A model generated the notes under the pieces. That model worked only from the letters and a program-made list of their open reading frames with translations. It did not search any database and was not told the origin of the DNA. Shown one piece after another: positions 49,643 through 60,990 of a stretch of DNA of 64,000 nt (within the stretch, counting starts at the first letter, position 1; the number at the start of each line of letters is the position of its first letter). The DNA is from Arctopsyche grandis. Lineage: Eukaryota > Arthropoda > Insecta > Trichoptera > Hydropsychidae. The stretch is from NCBI RefSeq assembly GCF_051622035.1, contig NC_135359.1, positions 19,057,501-19,121,500 of the forward strand. Reading direction: 5' to 3'. A program made the position numbers and the translations under genes.

Positions 49643-50434
49643 TGGACGCGGGATGTCGCCCCTTACGGTATCACATTTCCCGCCGTGAGGCTTTCGCGCA
49701 GACGTCGTGAAAAGCGCCGCTCTATTGAGCTTTTCCCACTAGAGAGATGCGGGTCAATTTCCACCTCGATACGACCTCATGATGCTGTTGGATCATCGCA
49801 CGTGGGATCGCGAAATATTTTTAAACATTGCAAATGTGTGAACGCGTGGTAAAAATAAACATTTGGGAGGATATGTGAACGATTTTCTCCACATAGATGG
49901 TAGCGCCAGTATAACGCTGCGGTGAAAAGCTGCAATACAAATATTAAGCGAACATTTTATATTTTGAAGTTTTTCGCCTGTCAAATACTAACATTTAAAT
50001 AGTAGAAACACTATAAATACTAACGACAAGCAAAATAATACAAAACAGGTAATGATCACTAGACCAATAACTACACATTAAAATAAACCTAAGAAATATT
50101 GTGAACATACCCATGAATATTGCAACAATTTAAACATACATAAAACAAAAACCGTTCGTTATATTTGTATTATTCGTTTCTGATTGGCTGTTGTTAAATT
50201 TTTTTTTTTTTATGAATAAAAAAAATAAATGAATTTTTACTATTAGATTATCCTATACTTTAAATATACAATATTAGTGGTTTTACCCGGCTTCGCTCGG
50301 TATTTGTTATATTAAAAATGACTAATCTTATAGTAAACATCCATTTGTTTTTTATTAAATTTATTAGAATAAAAAAAAAAGTATTTAACGACAGCCAATC
50401 GGAAATGAATTACACACACCTAACGAATGGTTGG
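49643..50434. other. Spacer with a GC-rich patch beside the tRNA
   Basis: 49643-49800 is GC-rich and non-repetitive, upstream of the tRNA gene. At 50279-50310 the sequence TTTTACCCGGCTTCGCTCGG appears, which I take to be the edge of a dispersed repeat that includes the next minisatellite. Confidence 0.4.
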
Positions 50435-50645
50435 GGATCCGGAACTGAAAAAAAAAATCCTGATCCAAAACTGAAACAGGAATCTGGATCCGGAACTGAA
50501 AAAGGAATCCGGAATAGGATATGAAATGGGGATTGGGATCCGGAACTGAAGCAGTAATCCGTATCCGGAACTGAAACAGGAATGTGGAACTGAAAAAGGA
50601 ATCGGGATCCAGAACTGAAACAGGAATCCTTATCTGGAACTTATC
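50435..50645. repeat. Minisatellite, unit about 25 bp
   Basis: Roughly eight units of GGATCCGGAACTGAAACAGG plus AATCC, with point changes and partial deletions. Both strands stay open for short distances (SGSGTEK on plus), which is a by-product of the unit length and not a gene. Confidence 0.85.
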
Positions 50646-50694
50646 TGATATCAATGTTAAATTTATCTGATATCAATGTTGAAACGGTACCTCA

Positions 50695-50825
50695 ATAAAT
50701 TAGCAAAACCATTACCCCTACTATGTATTTGTCACCACTATTTTAACATGATTTTAAATTTATATATCATTAAGTTCAACATCATATGTATCGCACAGGG
50801 CCTAGTTCCGTAATGGCGACATGGT
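50695..50825 (+). mobile_element. 3' part of the SINE family (copy 3, headless)
   Basis: AAAACCATTACCCCTACTAT, TTTGTCACCACTATTTTAAC, ATGATTTTAAATTTATA and CCGTAATGGC align with 40825-40955 of SINE copy 1. The tRNA-like head is absent; the minisatellite lies in its place. Confidence 0.6.
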
Positions 50826-52386
50826 AAAATATTCATTTAATTAAAAAAAATGTTAAATTTTAATAAAAATGTTTACACATTTGAAGCGGGAATCTCGAAT
50901 GCATTTATTAATAATGATTTAATCGAAACGGAGTCATAAATATTGATTCAACTTTACAACTCGTGGGCATGAAATATATCAACGGACATTTTCACAAATA
51001 AAAATTTAAATCTATTCAAAACGAATTCAGTCATAAAATCGATACCGAAAAAAATCCATCTAATAATATAAACGATACTAAAAAAGGGGTTACAAAGTAA
51101 CCCCGACGACGCTCAGCATTCACTCAAATTTGAGGCAAATTTCATCGACAAAAAAAAGCGCATGCATTTTTTTACTATTGCAAAAGCTCATTCAAAATAT
51201 AGTTATAATCGTAAACGTCGTTTTGGATCGTAAAAAAAGGATACGCCATTTTGGTTATGGATTTGCGAGACAATGCGAGTCCCTCGAGATGCGCGAATGT
51301 GATGAGATATTTTACTGTTGGCCCATTAAAAATTATATTCATTGAACCTATTGAAAAAGCTACCATACCTATATTGCTTTTATGGAAACCATCGGTTGAT
51401 ATGAATAAATATAAATACGAATATATGTATCTGAATTTGAGAAAGAGTAGAAATGAGAGAAGTAATATATTATATTATATTAACAGTTTCACACAAGGAA
51501 ATACATTTATGATAATAATAGCATTAATAGTGTCTTGTTATTTGAATAGCGACGTGACTTTGAATTAAGCCTGAAAAAAATCGTTCATCGTTCGACGTCG
51601 GACTTTATTTCGCAGTGATCGCTTAACTATCCAAGGTGAAATAAGAATATACATATGTATGCACATATATAGCTGTCGTATTTCATGTGTTAAGTTAAAA
51701 GCCTTTGAACTTGAATGGCCGTGACCAGTTCGTTCGGTAAATCCAACTTTAAATGCATGCAATTATACTGCACGATACACACGTCCTCAAAAGATGATTG
51801 TTTTTCATACAAAATATATGCGAAACAGGCGATTTTAATATGAATTTTGAATCTATTAACATTCAAGATGCACAACGCGATGTAATTTTCCCAAACAAAG
51901 TGTGCAGGAAAATCTTCGTCGAAAAGTTTCATATCCAATCACCATAAACGGCGTATATAGGAAAAAATAAAACATCCAATAAAATAACTCTTGTTTTAAG
52001 GATCCAGCGCGAATCTTTCCCACAAAGCAAGCGGGGTGTGATGGGGTGCGCCCATTTTCCGAACGTTTATGTTTTTCCGCTTTAAAACTTCCGCCTTAAA
52101 AAATAACATAATCCTATAAAAGTGAAGATATTAAACTGCCATAATTTCCGCCTAGACGGAGCGCGTGCTTTTATGTGCGAGTAAATAAATATAGTTGGGG
52201 TCGATTCGAAACACGACCAATTTGTTCCGATGACGGGAGGGGTTGAGTAGAAAATTGACAAATAATTTTGGATGCATCTCGTCATATCGATAGGTGCATA
52301 TGAATAATGCACACTTTTAGAATCGAAGAAAATTGGAAAATTGGTTATACAATTTTTATACAATTTTAATGACAAATGAACGCAAC
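50826..52386. other. Intergenic DNA upstream of tRNA-Trp
   Basis: Less AT-rich patches lie at 51090-51390 and 51990-52290 with no recognised exon. One plus frame (MVMDLRDNASPSRCANVMRY) cannot be tied to any family. Confidence 0.35.
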
Positions 52387-52458
52387 GACTCCGTGGCGCA
52401 ACGGTAGCGCGTCTGACTCCAGATCAGAAGGTTGCGTGTTCAAATCACGTCGGGGTCA
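52387..52458 (+). tRNA. tRNA-Trp (CCA)
   Basis: Acceptor GACTCCG pairs with CGGGGTC (one T-G wobble), discriminator A. The D arm is GCGCAACGGTAGCGC, the anticodon arm TCTGACTCCAGATCAGA with anticodon CCA, and the B box GTTCAAATC. A TTCTTTTT terminator follows directly. Confidence 0.97.
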
Positions 52459-53539
52459 AACCTTCTTTTTAACTTTTTTAATACTATTTTTATTAAATCT
52501 ATTACTTATTCATTAAAGAAGAAATCAAAAAATTCCACAAAAGATAATTTCACACTTGAAAAACTCTAAAATTCAATATATATTTTTAAATTTCACACTT
52601 ATTTTTAAATAACTTGTATGAAATTGCCTTGTGTCAATTTTTCACGGAACTCATTAAATAAATATTCTTTATGAAATTCATAAAAAAAGGCTTACAACAC
52701 ATTTTTATGTAAATTAAAATTTATTTATTTTTTGATTAGTGACATCTATTAACAAAATTTATTACTATTCGTAGTTAATTAATTATAGCGCCATCTATGT
52801 TTGATAAAAATATTAATATCATAACATTAAAATATGTATCACATACATATTTTCATACGGTTTTATGTAATACATAATTCGTTTCTTTTTGTCAAAGTGA
52901 TTGCTAATAATATTAAATAAACCAAGTGAAATCCTTAACACCCTCAATATATGTATGTATGTAAATACATATAGATACATAAATATAATACTATCAATTC
53001 GCATCTCAAATTAAGACACCGCCGAGCGTGTCATAATGTCGTAACAAACAAAATAAAAATAAAGAATATTAAACGGAAGAGGGGCCAGTCTCTTGCATTT
53101 CTCGAAGGATCAAACCACCCCTGAACCCCACCCCACATTTCCCGAACAGTCCTTATACGATCCAATAAATCACCCCATATTATATGGCCCTCTTAAAAAT
53201 ATGACAGGCATTACCTATTTTACGACACCTAACAAAATTCTCACACAAGCAGATCGAATTGATCGAATCAAAATTTTCAACCGATTTTGAACATCGATGT
53301 ATGTATGTATGCAAATTATCCGTGATGTTTCATAAATTTAAATAACAAGTAATTGGATCCAATTGAATCATGCAGTCATAAAATTAAACAATAACCATCA
53401 TTTTCATCCATCCTTAAAAAGTTAAAACAAGCCTCACTTGAATACCAGAAAATTCATCCTTGCATTATACATACAGATGTACTTCTCAGAGTGCTTACAC
53501 AATTGTAAATTAATGCTTGGTTTATATCATCATTTACAG
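52459..53539. other. AT-rich intergenic DNA
   Basis: Holds the 13-mer TAGTGACATCTAT (52737-52749) and its variant TAGCGCCATCTAT (52786-52798). ATGTATGT repeats occur near 52950 and 53299. No gene. Confidence 0.4.
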
Positions 53540-54060
53540 CCATTCAGCATCCACTGCTGGATGAAGACCTCTCCATTTCATTCTTCTCTGTTTTGGGTAA
53601 TTCTTATCCATCTTATCTCAAATATTTTTCGAATTTCATCCACCCATCTTTCCCTCAAGGCCTCGGGTACCATTCGAGCACTTCTTTCTTTATTTTATAC
53701 ATTCTTCTAGGTACGTAACCCGCCCATAGCCATTTCAATCTCTTCACTCTCCCTACAACATCAACTACCCCTGTACAGTGGTGTCGCCCTAATGGTTACC
53801 ATGGGTTTCCGGAAACCCGTTGTTAAAAATCAAAAGTTTCCGGAAACCCGTTATTTAATCTTAAAAATTCATATAATTTTTGTCAAAAATTATACAAATC
53901 TTGAAAATTTAATGAACTTTCATGTAATAGTTAGTGCCTTGGACGAAAACAAAATGTATGTTGGTATATATTTTATTTGACTTAACATTTTGACGTTCAT
54001 TATCCAAGTTTAACATCCAAACGACATCACTGGCAAAAGGGTATTTTTGATTTAAAATCT
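53540..54060 (-). mobile_element. RTE-like LINE 3' fragment interrupted by an insertion
   Basis: 53540-53775 has the usual antisense RT tail (CATCCACTGCTGGATGAAGA, TTTCATCCACCCATCTTTCC, TCTTCTAGGTACGTAACCCG). It stops abruptly at CAGTGGTGTCGCC (53776). About 53985-54035 (CATTATCCAAGTTTAACATC) resembles a more internal part of the same LINE as seen near 58330. The material between has two GTTTCCGGAAACCCGTT repeats and may be a hAT-like insertion. Confidence 0.55.
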
Positions 54061-54267
54061 ATTTACTATAATCGGGAGAGCAATGAAAACTATAGATTTT
54101 ATAATATTTAAAGTCTGATATTTTTCTGAAATTTTAATGCCTCTAAAGAGGCGGGTAACTAATTTAAGGATATTTTTATTGCATATAAAAATACACCCTA
54201 TTTCTCATTTTACGAGAATGCAGCTGATTCATCCAATTGCGAAAGATTAGTTTGATTTTAAATTTGG

Positions 54268-54360
54268 ACTTGCAGCGGGTGGTTGGGAAGGGGGGGGAGG
54301 ATCTAAAATTTTACGATATTATTTAAATTCCTGGAAATTTTAACGACTAGCCACCCGCAG
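54268..54360. mobile_element. Short element with GCGGGTGG inverted ends and G tract
   Basis: GCAGCGGGTGGTTGGG at the left and CTAGCCACCCGCAG at the right are inverted repeats about 90 bp apart, with a G8 run inside. It is similar in style to the other G-tract fragments. Confidence 0.35.
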
Positions 54361-55289
54361 ATCTATATATATGTACCTATGTATCTACATATAAGTGTGT
54401 TCGACTTAATTTGGCGTATACGGATGCGAGCTCGTAAAACGAGGTACTACACGCACCCGTACAGCGAGAGGATTGTAAATAAGGATGCGCAATAAATTCA
54501 TACGATCGTAAAAACAGAATCTGGCATTATGCAAATTCGATGAGTTGCACTATTATACAGACGGTGTGATTGAACACCGTTTATATAACAATAGTGAACG
54601 GATTATAATAAAATTTTGCGAAAAAAAAATTTCAGCTAGGATCCAACAAGGCCAATTTGCGTCATTTCAATACATTTTATAAAAAAAGGTGATTTATATA
54701 TCGATATATTCATAGAATTTGAATATGCAACACACGCACGAATCCATTACAGTATTATAACCGTCTATTCATTTCTATTATCCATCTCGAGCTGATTGAT
54801 GAATTAAAAATAACGCACAGTCATCCAAAATGATGACTTTTATGCAACGTGCAGCACTGAATCGCTCAATGGGATTACACCGTGAAAGCTACGATGTGTG
54901 TATAGATTAACAATTCGCACAATTTACTAATTGATTTTACAGATGAAATTAAATACAGCAAAAATGAAAATGGTGGAAACGGAAAATTACTTGTTTTCAT
55001 TTGTAAAAAAAAACTTGAAATTATTTAAATTGTATAGGATAGGTGAATCAATTACACATGAAAATTATGACTGTTGTAAAATTATAAAGCACAGTAAATC
55101 AATTCTGTTTATTAGTAGAAAGTTAATGGAAATAATTCAGTAGTTTTGTTAGTTACTTATGTTACTTATCAAAAAAAAATAAGCTGATAATAAAAAAGCA
55201 CTTATCGAGTACCAATTCTAAAATGTCATTTACTACATCTGATATAATTTATATATTTCATGTAAAAGTTTTTTTACCGATCTAACATT
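54361..55289. other. Intergenic DNA
   Basis: 54400-54480 and 54770-54900 are less AT-rich. No splice-linked exon or RNA gene is recognised. Confidence 0.35.
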
Positions 55290-55570
55290 GGATCTCGGTC
55301 TCATTGACTGACCCGAGTCACCCGTGGTACACCAGCGTCTCACGGGTGAGTCGCGTCGATTTTTTTTCGAAACGTACAAGCCCCGATTTACATATCTGTG
55401 TACCCGTGTCCCGGTCCATGAGTCAGTTGTCCCAGAGGTAATCACATCTTCGTCCTTGCGCTTGTTTCACGGTCATTTCACCGTATAATATTTTCACAGT
55501 GTGACTAATTCACCGAGTGGCCCAATCGTATACACAGAACCGTGCGAAGGAAGCGATGGTCCCGGGCTTC
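55290..55570. other. GC-rich non-repetitive patch
   Basis: A sharp rise in G and C with minus-strand frame 55445-55233 (MITSGTTDSWTGTRVHRYVN) that overlaps other open frames. It could be an exon, a promoter or a conserved element; the sequence does not decide. The motif TCACCCGTGG and its partner TCACGGGTGA form a small inverted repeat at 55318-55347. Confidence 0.25.
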
Positions 55571-55600
55571 AAAATCTGGGGGCGCTAAAATCATCATCAC
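55545..55600 (+). mobile_element. CCGGGCTTC...GGGGGCGC fragment, hAT-like
   Basis: GCGATGGTCCCGGGCTTC, AAAATCTGGGGGCGC and AAAATC resemble terminal regions of hAT elements, as at 15151-15300. Only one end is visible. Confidence 0.3.
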
Positions 55601-55624
55601 ACGTTCGCATTATTTGAATTTCAT

Positions 55625-55700
55625 TTTATTTGCTTTTACCCCTTTACATTGTCTCGGGTACCATTTCAGCAATCCTTTTTGTCCACCTCCTTTTCCTATG
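55625..55700 (-). mobile_element. RTE-like LINE fragment, very short
   Basis: ACCCCTTTACATTGTCTCGG, GTACCATTTCAGCAATCC and TTTTGTCCACCTCC are the antisense WYPRECKR segment. It is the smallest recognisable copy. Confidence 0.6.
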
Positions 55701-55899
55701 GTTACCAAAATGAAAATTAAGATAAAATATTTTAAATAAAGATAAAATATTTTACGAGTGGCAGCTAACTGTTCAAGAGTGTACCTATTTGAATTCCAGT
55801 CTAAAAAGCACTACTTTATTATAATATTAGAAAATAGAAACGTTCAACCGACACATCGACGTCCGAAAAATGCAATAAATTGCATTACGTGCACACAAT

Positions 55900-56640
55900 A
55901 AGAGGGCACAATTGTAACAATCGAAGCGTTTCGCCTCTGATAGAATTACTTTTAATGTAATATTCGGCCAAGAAGCTGTTCCGAGGATGACTGTTCGATT
56001 TCTTCCCCTTCGAAATCCCTCACAACTCCCTTAGATAAGTCGTCAGGCATCCTATATTCCTCGAAGGAGTCGCAAATCTTCGTTATCCTGTCTCGCGTCT
56101 TAATTTTAATGAGTCACTTTCCTATTTTTTGATTGATTGATTGCGTACGGCCAGGCGAGATTCCACAGTCATCCACTCGCTCATCCGGGATACGAAACTT
56201 CTGCGAAAATAAATTAATCAACACGTGATTTCGCTACGGGTGGGTAGAAATTGTATGCGTAATTATCTTCACCCCTCACTCGTATGGCGGTTATTAATAT
56301 TTTTTAATATTAATGCGACACGTGTCTTCGTCACGAAGGGTCGGTACTTTATCACCGCAGGTGATCCAGAAAAATAACCTTTTCATGCCGGACGCATAAT
56401 AGTCGTGACGTCCGTACGGCGATTATGGCTATTAAGGTTAATTTGGAACAAACGAACCACCGATAAAAAGAGTGCGGCCGCCATTATCAATTTTCCCACG
56501 AAGTCTAATGCGATCAATTCTATAGCGTTTTGAGGATTAGGGATCGGACGATATTGACATGGCTGTACTAGCGTGTAATACAATTACCAATGCCATAATT
56601 GCATCCTCTGATTAATTATTACGCAAATTGCTACCTGATA
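55900..56640. promoter_or_regulatory. Candidate cis-regulatory block
   Basis: About 740 bp free of simple repeats, with balanced composition and many transcription-factor-like motifs: CACGTG-like ACACGTG (56221 and 56319), AATTAAT/TTAATATTAAT homeodomain-type sites, and CGATAAAA near 56463. No frame is convincing. Function is inferred from texture only. Confidence 0.3.
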
Positions 56641-57344
56641 AGCGGAAACTTCTATAAATATAATACATTCTAAGGCTATTCTAACTAAATAGCATCGCAT
56701 TAGCTTACATGTAACAAATTACTTTTGTAATTTAAAAGCGATACTATAGAAAAATTCCCGAGATACAACATAATTGGAATGCAATTTTGATTGTTTTTAA
56801 TTTCCTTTCTAAATAAGATTACGTGTAATTCAATTGTTGAATTCGATGTGTCAGGTGTGATTCGAGATTTGCATCGTTCTCAACACGCATTAGATGATGA
56901 TTCAGTATGAAGTGACTAGTCGTTTCAACTGATTTTGTTCCATCTTAGAGATATTTCTAAGACGGGTATTCAGATCCTAAAATTCTAAACATATATAGCG
57001 CGGTTCTACACACAAATTAACGGTTTCAAAAATATTTTGGAATTTTTATTTTCTGGAAACCTTTACTTTATGTATTTATTTTTTATTTATTTATGATAGT
57101 GTCAGTTAAAGATTTGGTTTCAAATTAAGTTTGTCCAAATTTTAATCGTTCCAAAATTTCAACAAAGCCTTTTTGCGTGGAAAATTCTCCCCCCCCCCCA
57201 CTACTTAAACGAAACGGAATATTTTTGCATTGTGATTCAATACTAACCTGTACTTACGAGTATGTATCATACATACATATATATCAACAATGTGCTAAGC
57301 TTCCTACATACGTACATATGATATGTACATATATATAATCATCA

Positions 57345-57690
57345 TCTACAGCCATTCACCATCCACCGCTGAATGAAGACCTCTCCAACACGCTTCCATT
57401 CGTCGCTGTTTTGCATAACTTTCATCCATCTCACCCCACACATTTTCATAATTTCATCCACAGATCTTCCTTGTGGCCTACCTTCTCACCATTTTAAACA
57501 CTTTCGAATGCCATTCCAGCACCCCTTTTCTCCACCTTTCGTCCATTCTTCTACCTACGTGATTCACCCATTGCTATTTCAATCTTTGCACTGTATCAAC
57601 TATCCTTGTCATATTTCTCACCCACATATTGTGTTTCCCGTCTATCATCGTTGTGCCGGGCATACAGCGTTCCACATATATTTAAGTTTA
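57345..57690 (-). mobile_element. RTE-like LINE 3' fragment
   Basis: Begins ACCATCCACCGCTGAATGAA, then TTTCATCCACAGATCTTCCT, CGTCCATTCTTCTACCTACG and GTGCCGGGCATACAGCGTTC. This is the antisense RT C-terminus up to the segment just after MNSVFKSKIPLCLKK in other copies. Indels break all frames. Confidence 0.7.
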
Positions 57691-57774
57691 TTGATCTTTG
57701 TGTAATATTTTAGCGTTGATTGTCTGTTTTACATATATACATTATAACTAGCAAATCACATTGATCGAATTATT

Positions 57775-58470
57775 TTTTCTTCAGGCAAAGTGGCATATTT
57801 GATTTAAAAATGGCGTTCATTCACCCAAATGCACTCCTTCCCAATTTAATATGTCTCTTTATTTCCTCTTCTTTGCTACTTCTTCGTCTTCACGTGCCAT
57901 GTCCACCCAGAACGTCGGCAACTACATTGATTTCCCATTCGTACTTTATCAATGGCTGCTCGGAATAGTGCTCGGGTACTGAGGCCCTACCACTGCAGAA
58001 GATTCTTTAGCCAAGATGTTTTCTTGACTACTGCTACTGGACATGTCGTATTATGAGAAACTCCTATCCATCTCATCTCGCACATTTTCCTCATTTCATC
58101 AACCCATCTTCTATGTGGCCTTCCTTGCATTCACATTCTTTCGGGTACCATTCGAACACTCATTTCGTCCATTTTTCATCCGGTCTTCTAACTACGTGAC
58201 CCGCCTATTGCCATTTCAATTCATAAACCACCTTTATCCTTTCTACACATTCCATTCCTATCTTCCATCATTATGCCAAACAACAGCGTTCCATACTTAT
58301 TTTAATGCATTTGACTTTATGCAGCATTCCGGCATTAAATACCCAAGTTTCACATCCAAACTTCATAACTAGCAATACACATTCATCAAATGCACTCCAT
58401 CCCAATTTCATACGTCACTTTATTTCCTCTTCTTTGAAACCGGACGTATCAATGATTTGGCCTAGATACA
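57775..58470 (-). mobile_element. RTE-like LINE fragments, two rearranged pieces
   Basis: On the minus strand 57775-57900 encodes MNAIFKSNMPLCLKK and an EIKRHIKLG-like segment, which lie upstream in the element. 58050-58470 repeats the 3' tail (TCATTTCATCAACCCATCTT, ATTCTTTCGGGTACC) and again the segment antisense to KLGWSAFDE. So at least two truncated copies are adjacent. Confidence 0.65.
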
Positions 58471-58814
58471 AACCTACATATGTATGTAGGTATGTATCTT
58501 GGATATGTACATATGTAGCTACATACATAATCCAATCAGAATTTATAATATAACGTCTATGACCAAAGAAACACCCAATACTCAATTACATATTTATTTA
58601 TTTTTTACATATAGATATACCAAGAAGGCCTTACAGGTAAACCCCAATGCGCCTTCCTGGCGAATTACAAACAATGCGGCATTTTGATTACACAAGTCGC
58701 TGAATTACGAGACACTGAAAACTCGCAAATTAACGAGACATCTATGAATAGTACATACATTTTATTGTACATTATTCATACTCAAATAGCGGTGACATAG
58801 TAGGTATGGAGGTT

Positions 58815-59036
58815 TTTAGCCAATTTTAATCGGGAACCGTTTCAAAAATAAAATCATAAAAATTGGCAAACTCTGATAGGAAGCGATCGACCTGGAGTCA
58901 CAAATATCCAAGTCTGACCAGCAGGACTACATATATACTCGGAAAAAATCTTTTCAAGCAAGGTCAGCTCATGGGATCGAACCCGGTGCCTCTCGGTGTT
59001 AGGCAGAAGCTTAACGACCGAGCTATGCTGCTGGCT
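58815..59036 (-). mobile_element. tRNA-derived SINE, copy 2
   Basis: On the minus strand the head starts at about 59036 with A box TAGCTCGGTCG and a good B box GGGTTCGATCC. It continues GTAGTCCTGCTGGTCAGAC, GGATATTTGTGACTCCAGG and CCTATCAGAGTTTGCCAATT. The order matches copy 1 at 40621, but this copy lacks the internal duplication and the far 3' part. Confidence 0.75.
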
Positions 59037-59099
59037 ATATGTATATTTACCTCTAATAAGTGAACCAACGAGATATGGATCCGGATTAATTTTTACTAA

Positions 59100-59400
59100 A
59101 AGCTTATTTAATATCCTCGAAGTGTGTATAGGCCCGTGATTAAGCGTGCGTACTAATTGCAGAACGGCCTGCTTAATTGCACATCGATCCGGGAGCGCAT
59201 TTCCGGTACAATGTCCGGCTGCATCGACCGATAATTAACTGCACGTGAGAATACCGGACGCGTCTTGACCTACGATCCTTCGTACGCGTCAAACCATCGG
59301 ATGCCCTAATCGCTCGATGACAATTTACATCACCTGGTTACAAGATTTAGTGGCTGTTCCACACGACATTAACCAAACACGTACACACATAAACTAATCA
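59100..59400. promoter_or_regulatory. Candidate cis-regulatory block
   Basis: 300 bp of balanced composition with no coding frame, containing TTAATTGCAC, CGATAATTAACTGCACGTGA, ATTAACCAAACACG and CACCTGG. Dense homeodomain-, E-box- and Runt-like words suggest an enhancer; this is inference. Confidence 0.3.
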
Positions 59401-60899
59401 ATTGGTAACTCCTTTCCTTGAAAAAGATCTCAATACTAAAAAACGCTGTTTAGTACTCACATACATATAACGGGATGTGATAAGTGGCAGTTTTGACGTG
59501 GAATTACACCTATTCCCATATTTATAATACGTATATGTGTTGAATAGAACTTATGTACTTCTATATTTTTTCAACGAGTTTTAGTTGCCCACTTCCTTGT
59601 GTTGAAAAAAAGTTCACATTTTAGCTATTGATAGGTGTTCAATCATAAACGAGTACTTCAACAGATCATTAGTATTGAAAGAAGGGTCCTTTAAAAATAT
59701 TTTTTAGACATACATACAGGTACAAAAGATAAACTGTTCATCCGAGTTAATATACTCACGAGAGATTGCATTCGCAGAACATAAACCGCAATTGTAAACC
59801 TATCAGAATACAATCAATACACCACAAATGCCTTAACATCTGTGATTGATTTGCTTGAGACAGATGCAACAATCTATCATTGATATAGTCACTTACTACA
59901 TAATAGACTATTTTGATGGGAAACCAGTATGTATGTACGTACGTATGCAGCGTAAAATTCTTACCTACCCTACATACATAGTACACCTACAGTACAGATG
60001 AAAATAAAATATTTAAAAAAATCGAATGCACGATAATGATTTTCGATTCATTCGATTCCCATAACGCTAAAGTTGATAGTAATTATTCAATTTAAATAAC
60101 GGCAACGGAGGGGGGCATAGGGTAGTCGATGATTGATCGAAATTGGGCGTAGCTAAATTGATGAATGGATGAAAATCGAACGTCACAAACTTTCGTGAAA
60201 AATTATCCGAGACCACTTTTTATTCCACCGTTCGTTCGCTTAACTTAGTTAAGTGTAATTTTATTTACTTAGGTGCACTCTAATGGTCGTCACGCTTCGT
60301 CGCATATCATATGACAAGATAAATGTGGAAAATATTTATTCGAATTTCGACGCATTAAAAGTTATAAAAGAAAATAAAAAAAAAATGCAATAAAATTAAA
60401 ATACTTCCGTTAAAAAGCAAATAATTTTTCTTTTTTGTTTTCATATAATAATTAATATTATATTAGCATAGTCAGAATTGTTTTTAAATTTATATTGAAT
60501 TATTAAAATAAAATTGTTATTCAACAGTAAAATTTTATGCAATTTGACAACCCTAGCGGCCATTTTTAAACTATTATTTTTCAATAAAATTCATACTGTG
60601 AAATTTTTTAAATAATACATAACTGCGTATTGTAATTTGAGTGCATGACTATAAATAGTGAATAATTTTACAATAGGTTACAAAGCATGCTTGGATTTTT
60701 GTCAAATTTTATGATGCATTGTAAGTTTATAATATTTCCTAAAATAGTTGCATCAGCATAATAACTCAATAAAAAATAGGTTTATACTAAAATGATAGTA
60801 AGTATATAATACTTAAAGTTTAATGAATAATAAATGTACAAACTTTCCCTGAATAATGGTTTCAACTTCTATAGCATAATTTGAAGCCACCACTCCGTG
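59401..60899. other. Intergenic DNA upstream of tRNA-Tyr
   Basis: Mostly AT-rich. A less AT-rich patch at 60090-60310 has no recognised feature. Confidence 0.4.
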
Positions 60900-60990
60900 C
60901 CTTCGATAGCTCAGTTGGTAGAGCGGTGGACTGTAGAGGAAAATGCCGATAGATATCCATAGGTCGCTGGTTCAAATCCGGCTCGAAGGA
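60900..60990 (+). tRNA. tRNA-Tyr (GTA) with an 18-nt intron
   Basis: Acceptor CCTTCGA pairs with TCGAAGG, discriminator A. The D arm has TAGCTCAGTTGGTAGAGC (A box) and the T arm GGTTCAAATCC (B box). Anticodon GTA is at 60933-60935. An 18-base intron at 60937-60954 follows base 37, as in other nuclear tRNA-Tyr genes; removal gives 73 nt. A T9 terminator follows at once. Confidence 0.96.

Noticed and set aside
50385-50654. 89-codon minus frame with repeated Phe-Gln-Ile-Arg-like motif
   Set aside because: It is produced by the 25-bp minisatellite and shifts frame with it.
53805-53850. Two TTTCCGGAAA palindromes as STAT sites
   Set aside because: The half-site spacing is two bases instead of the three usual for insect STAT, and the motif sits in a repeat-like insertion.
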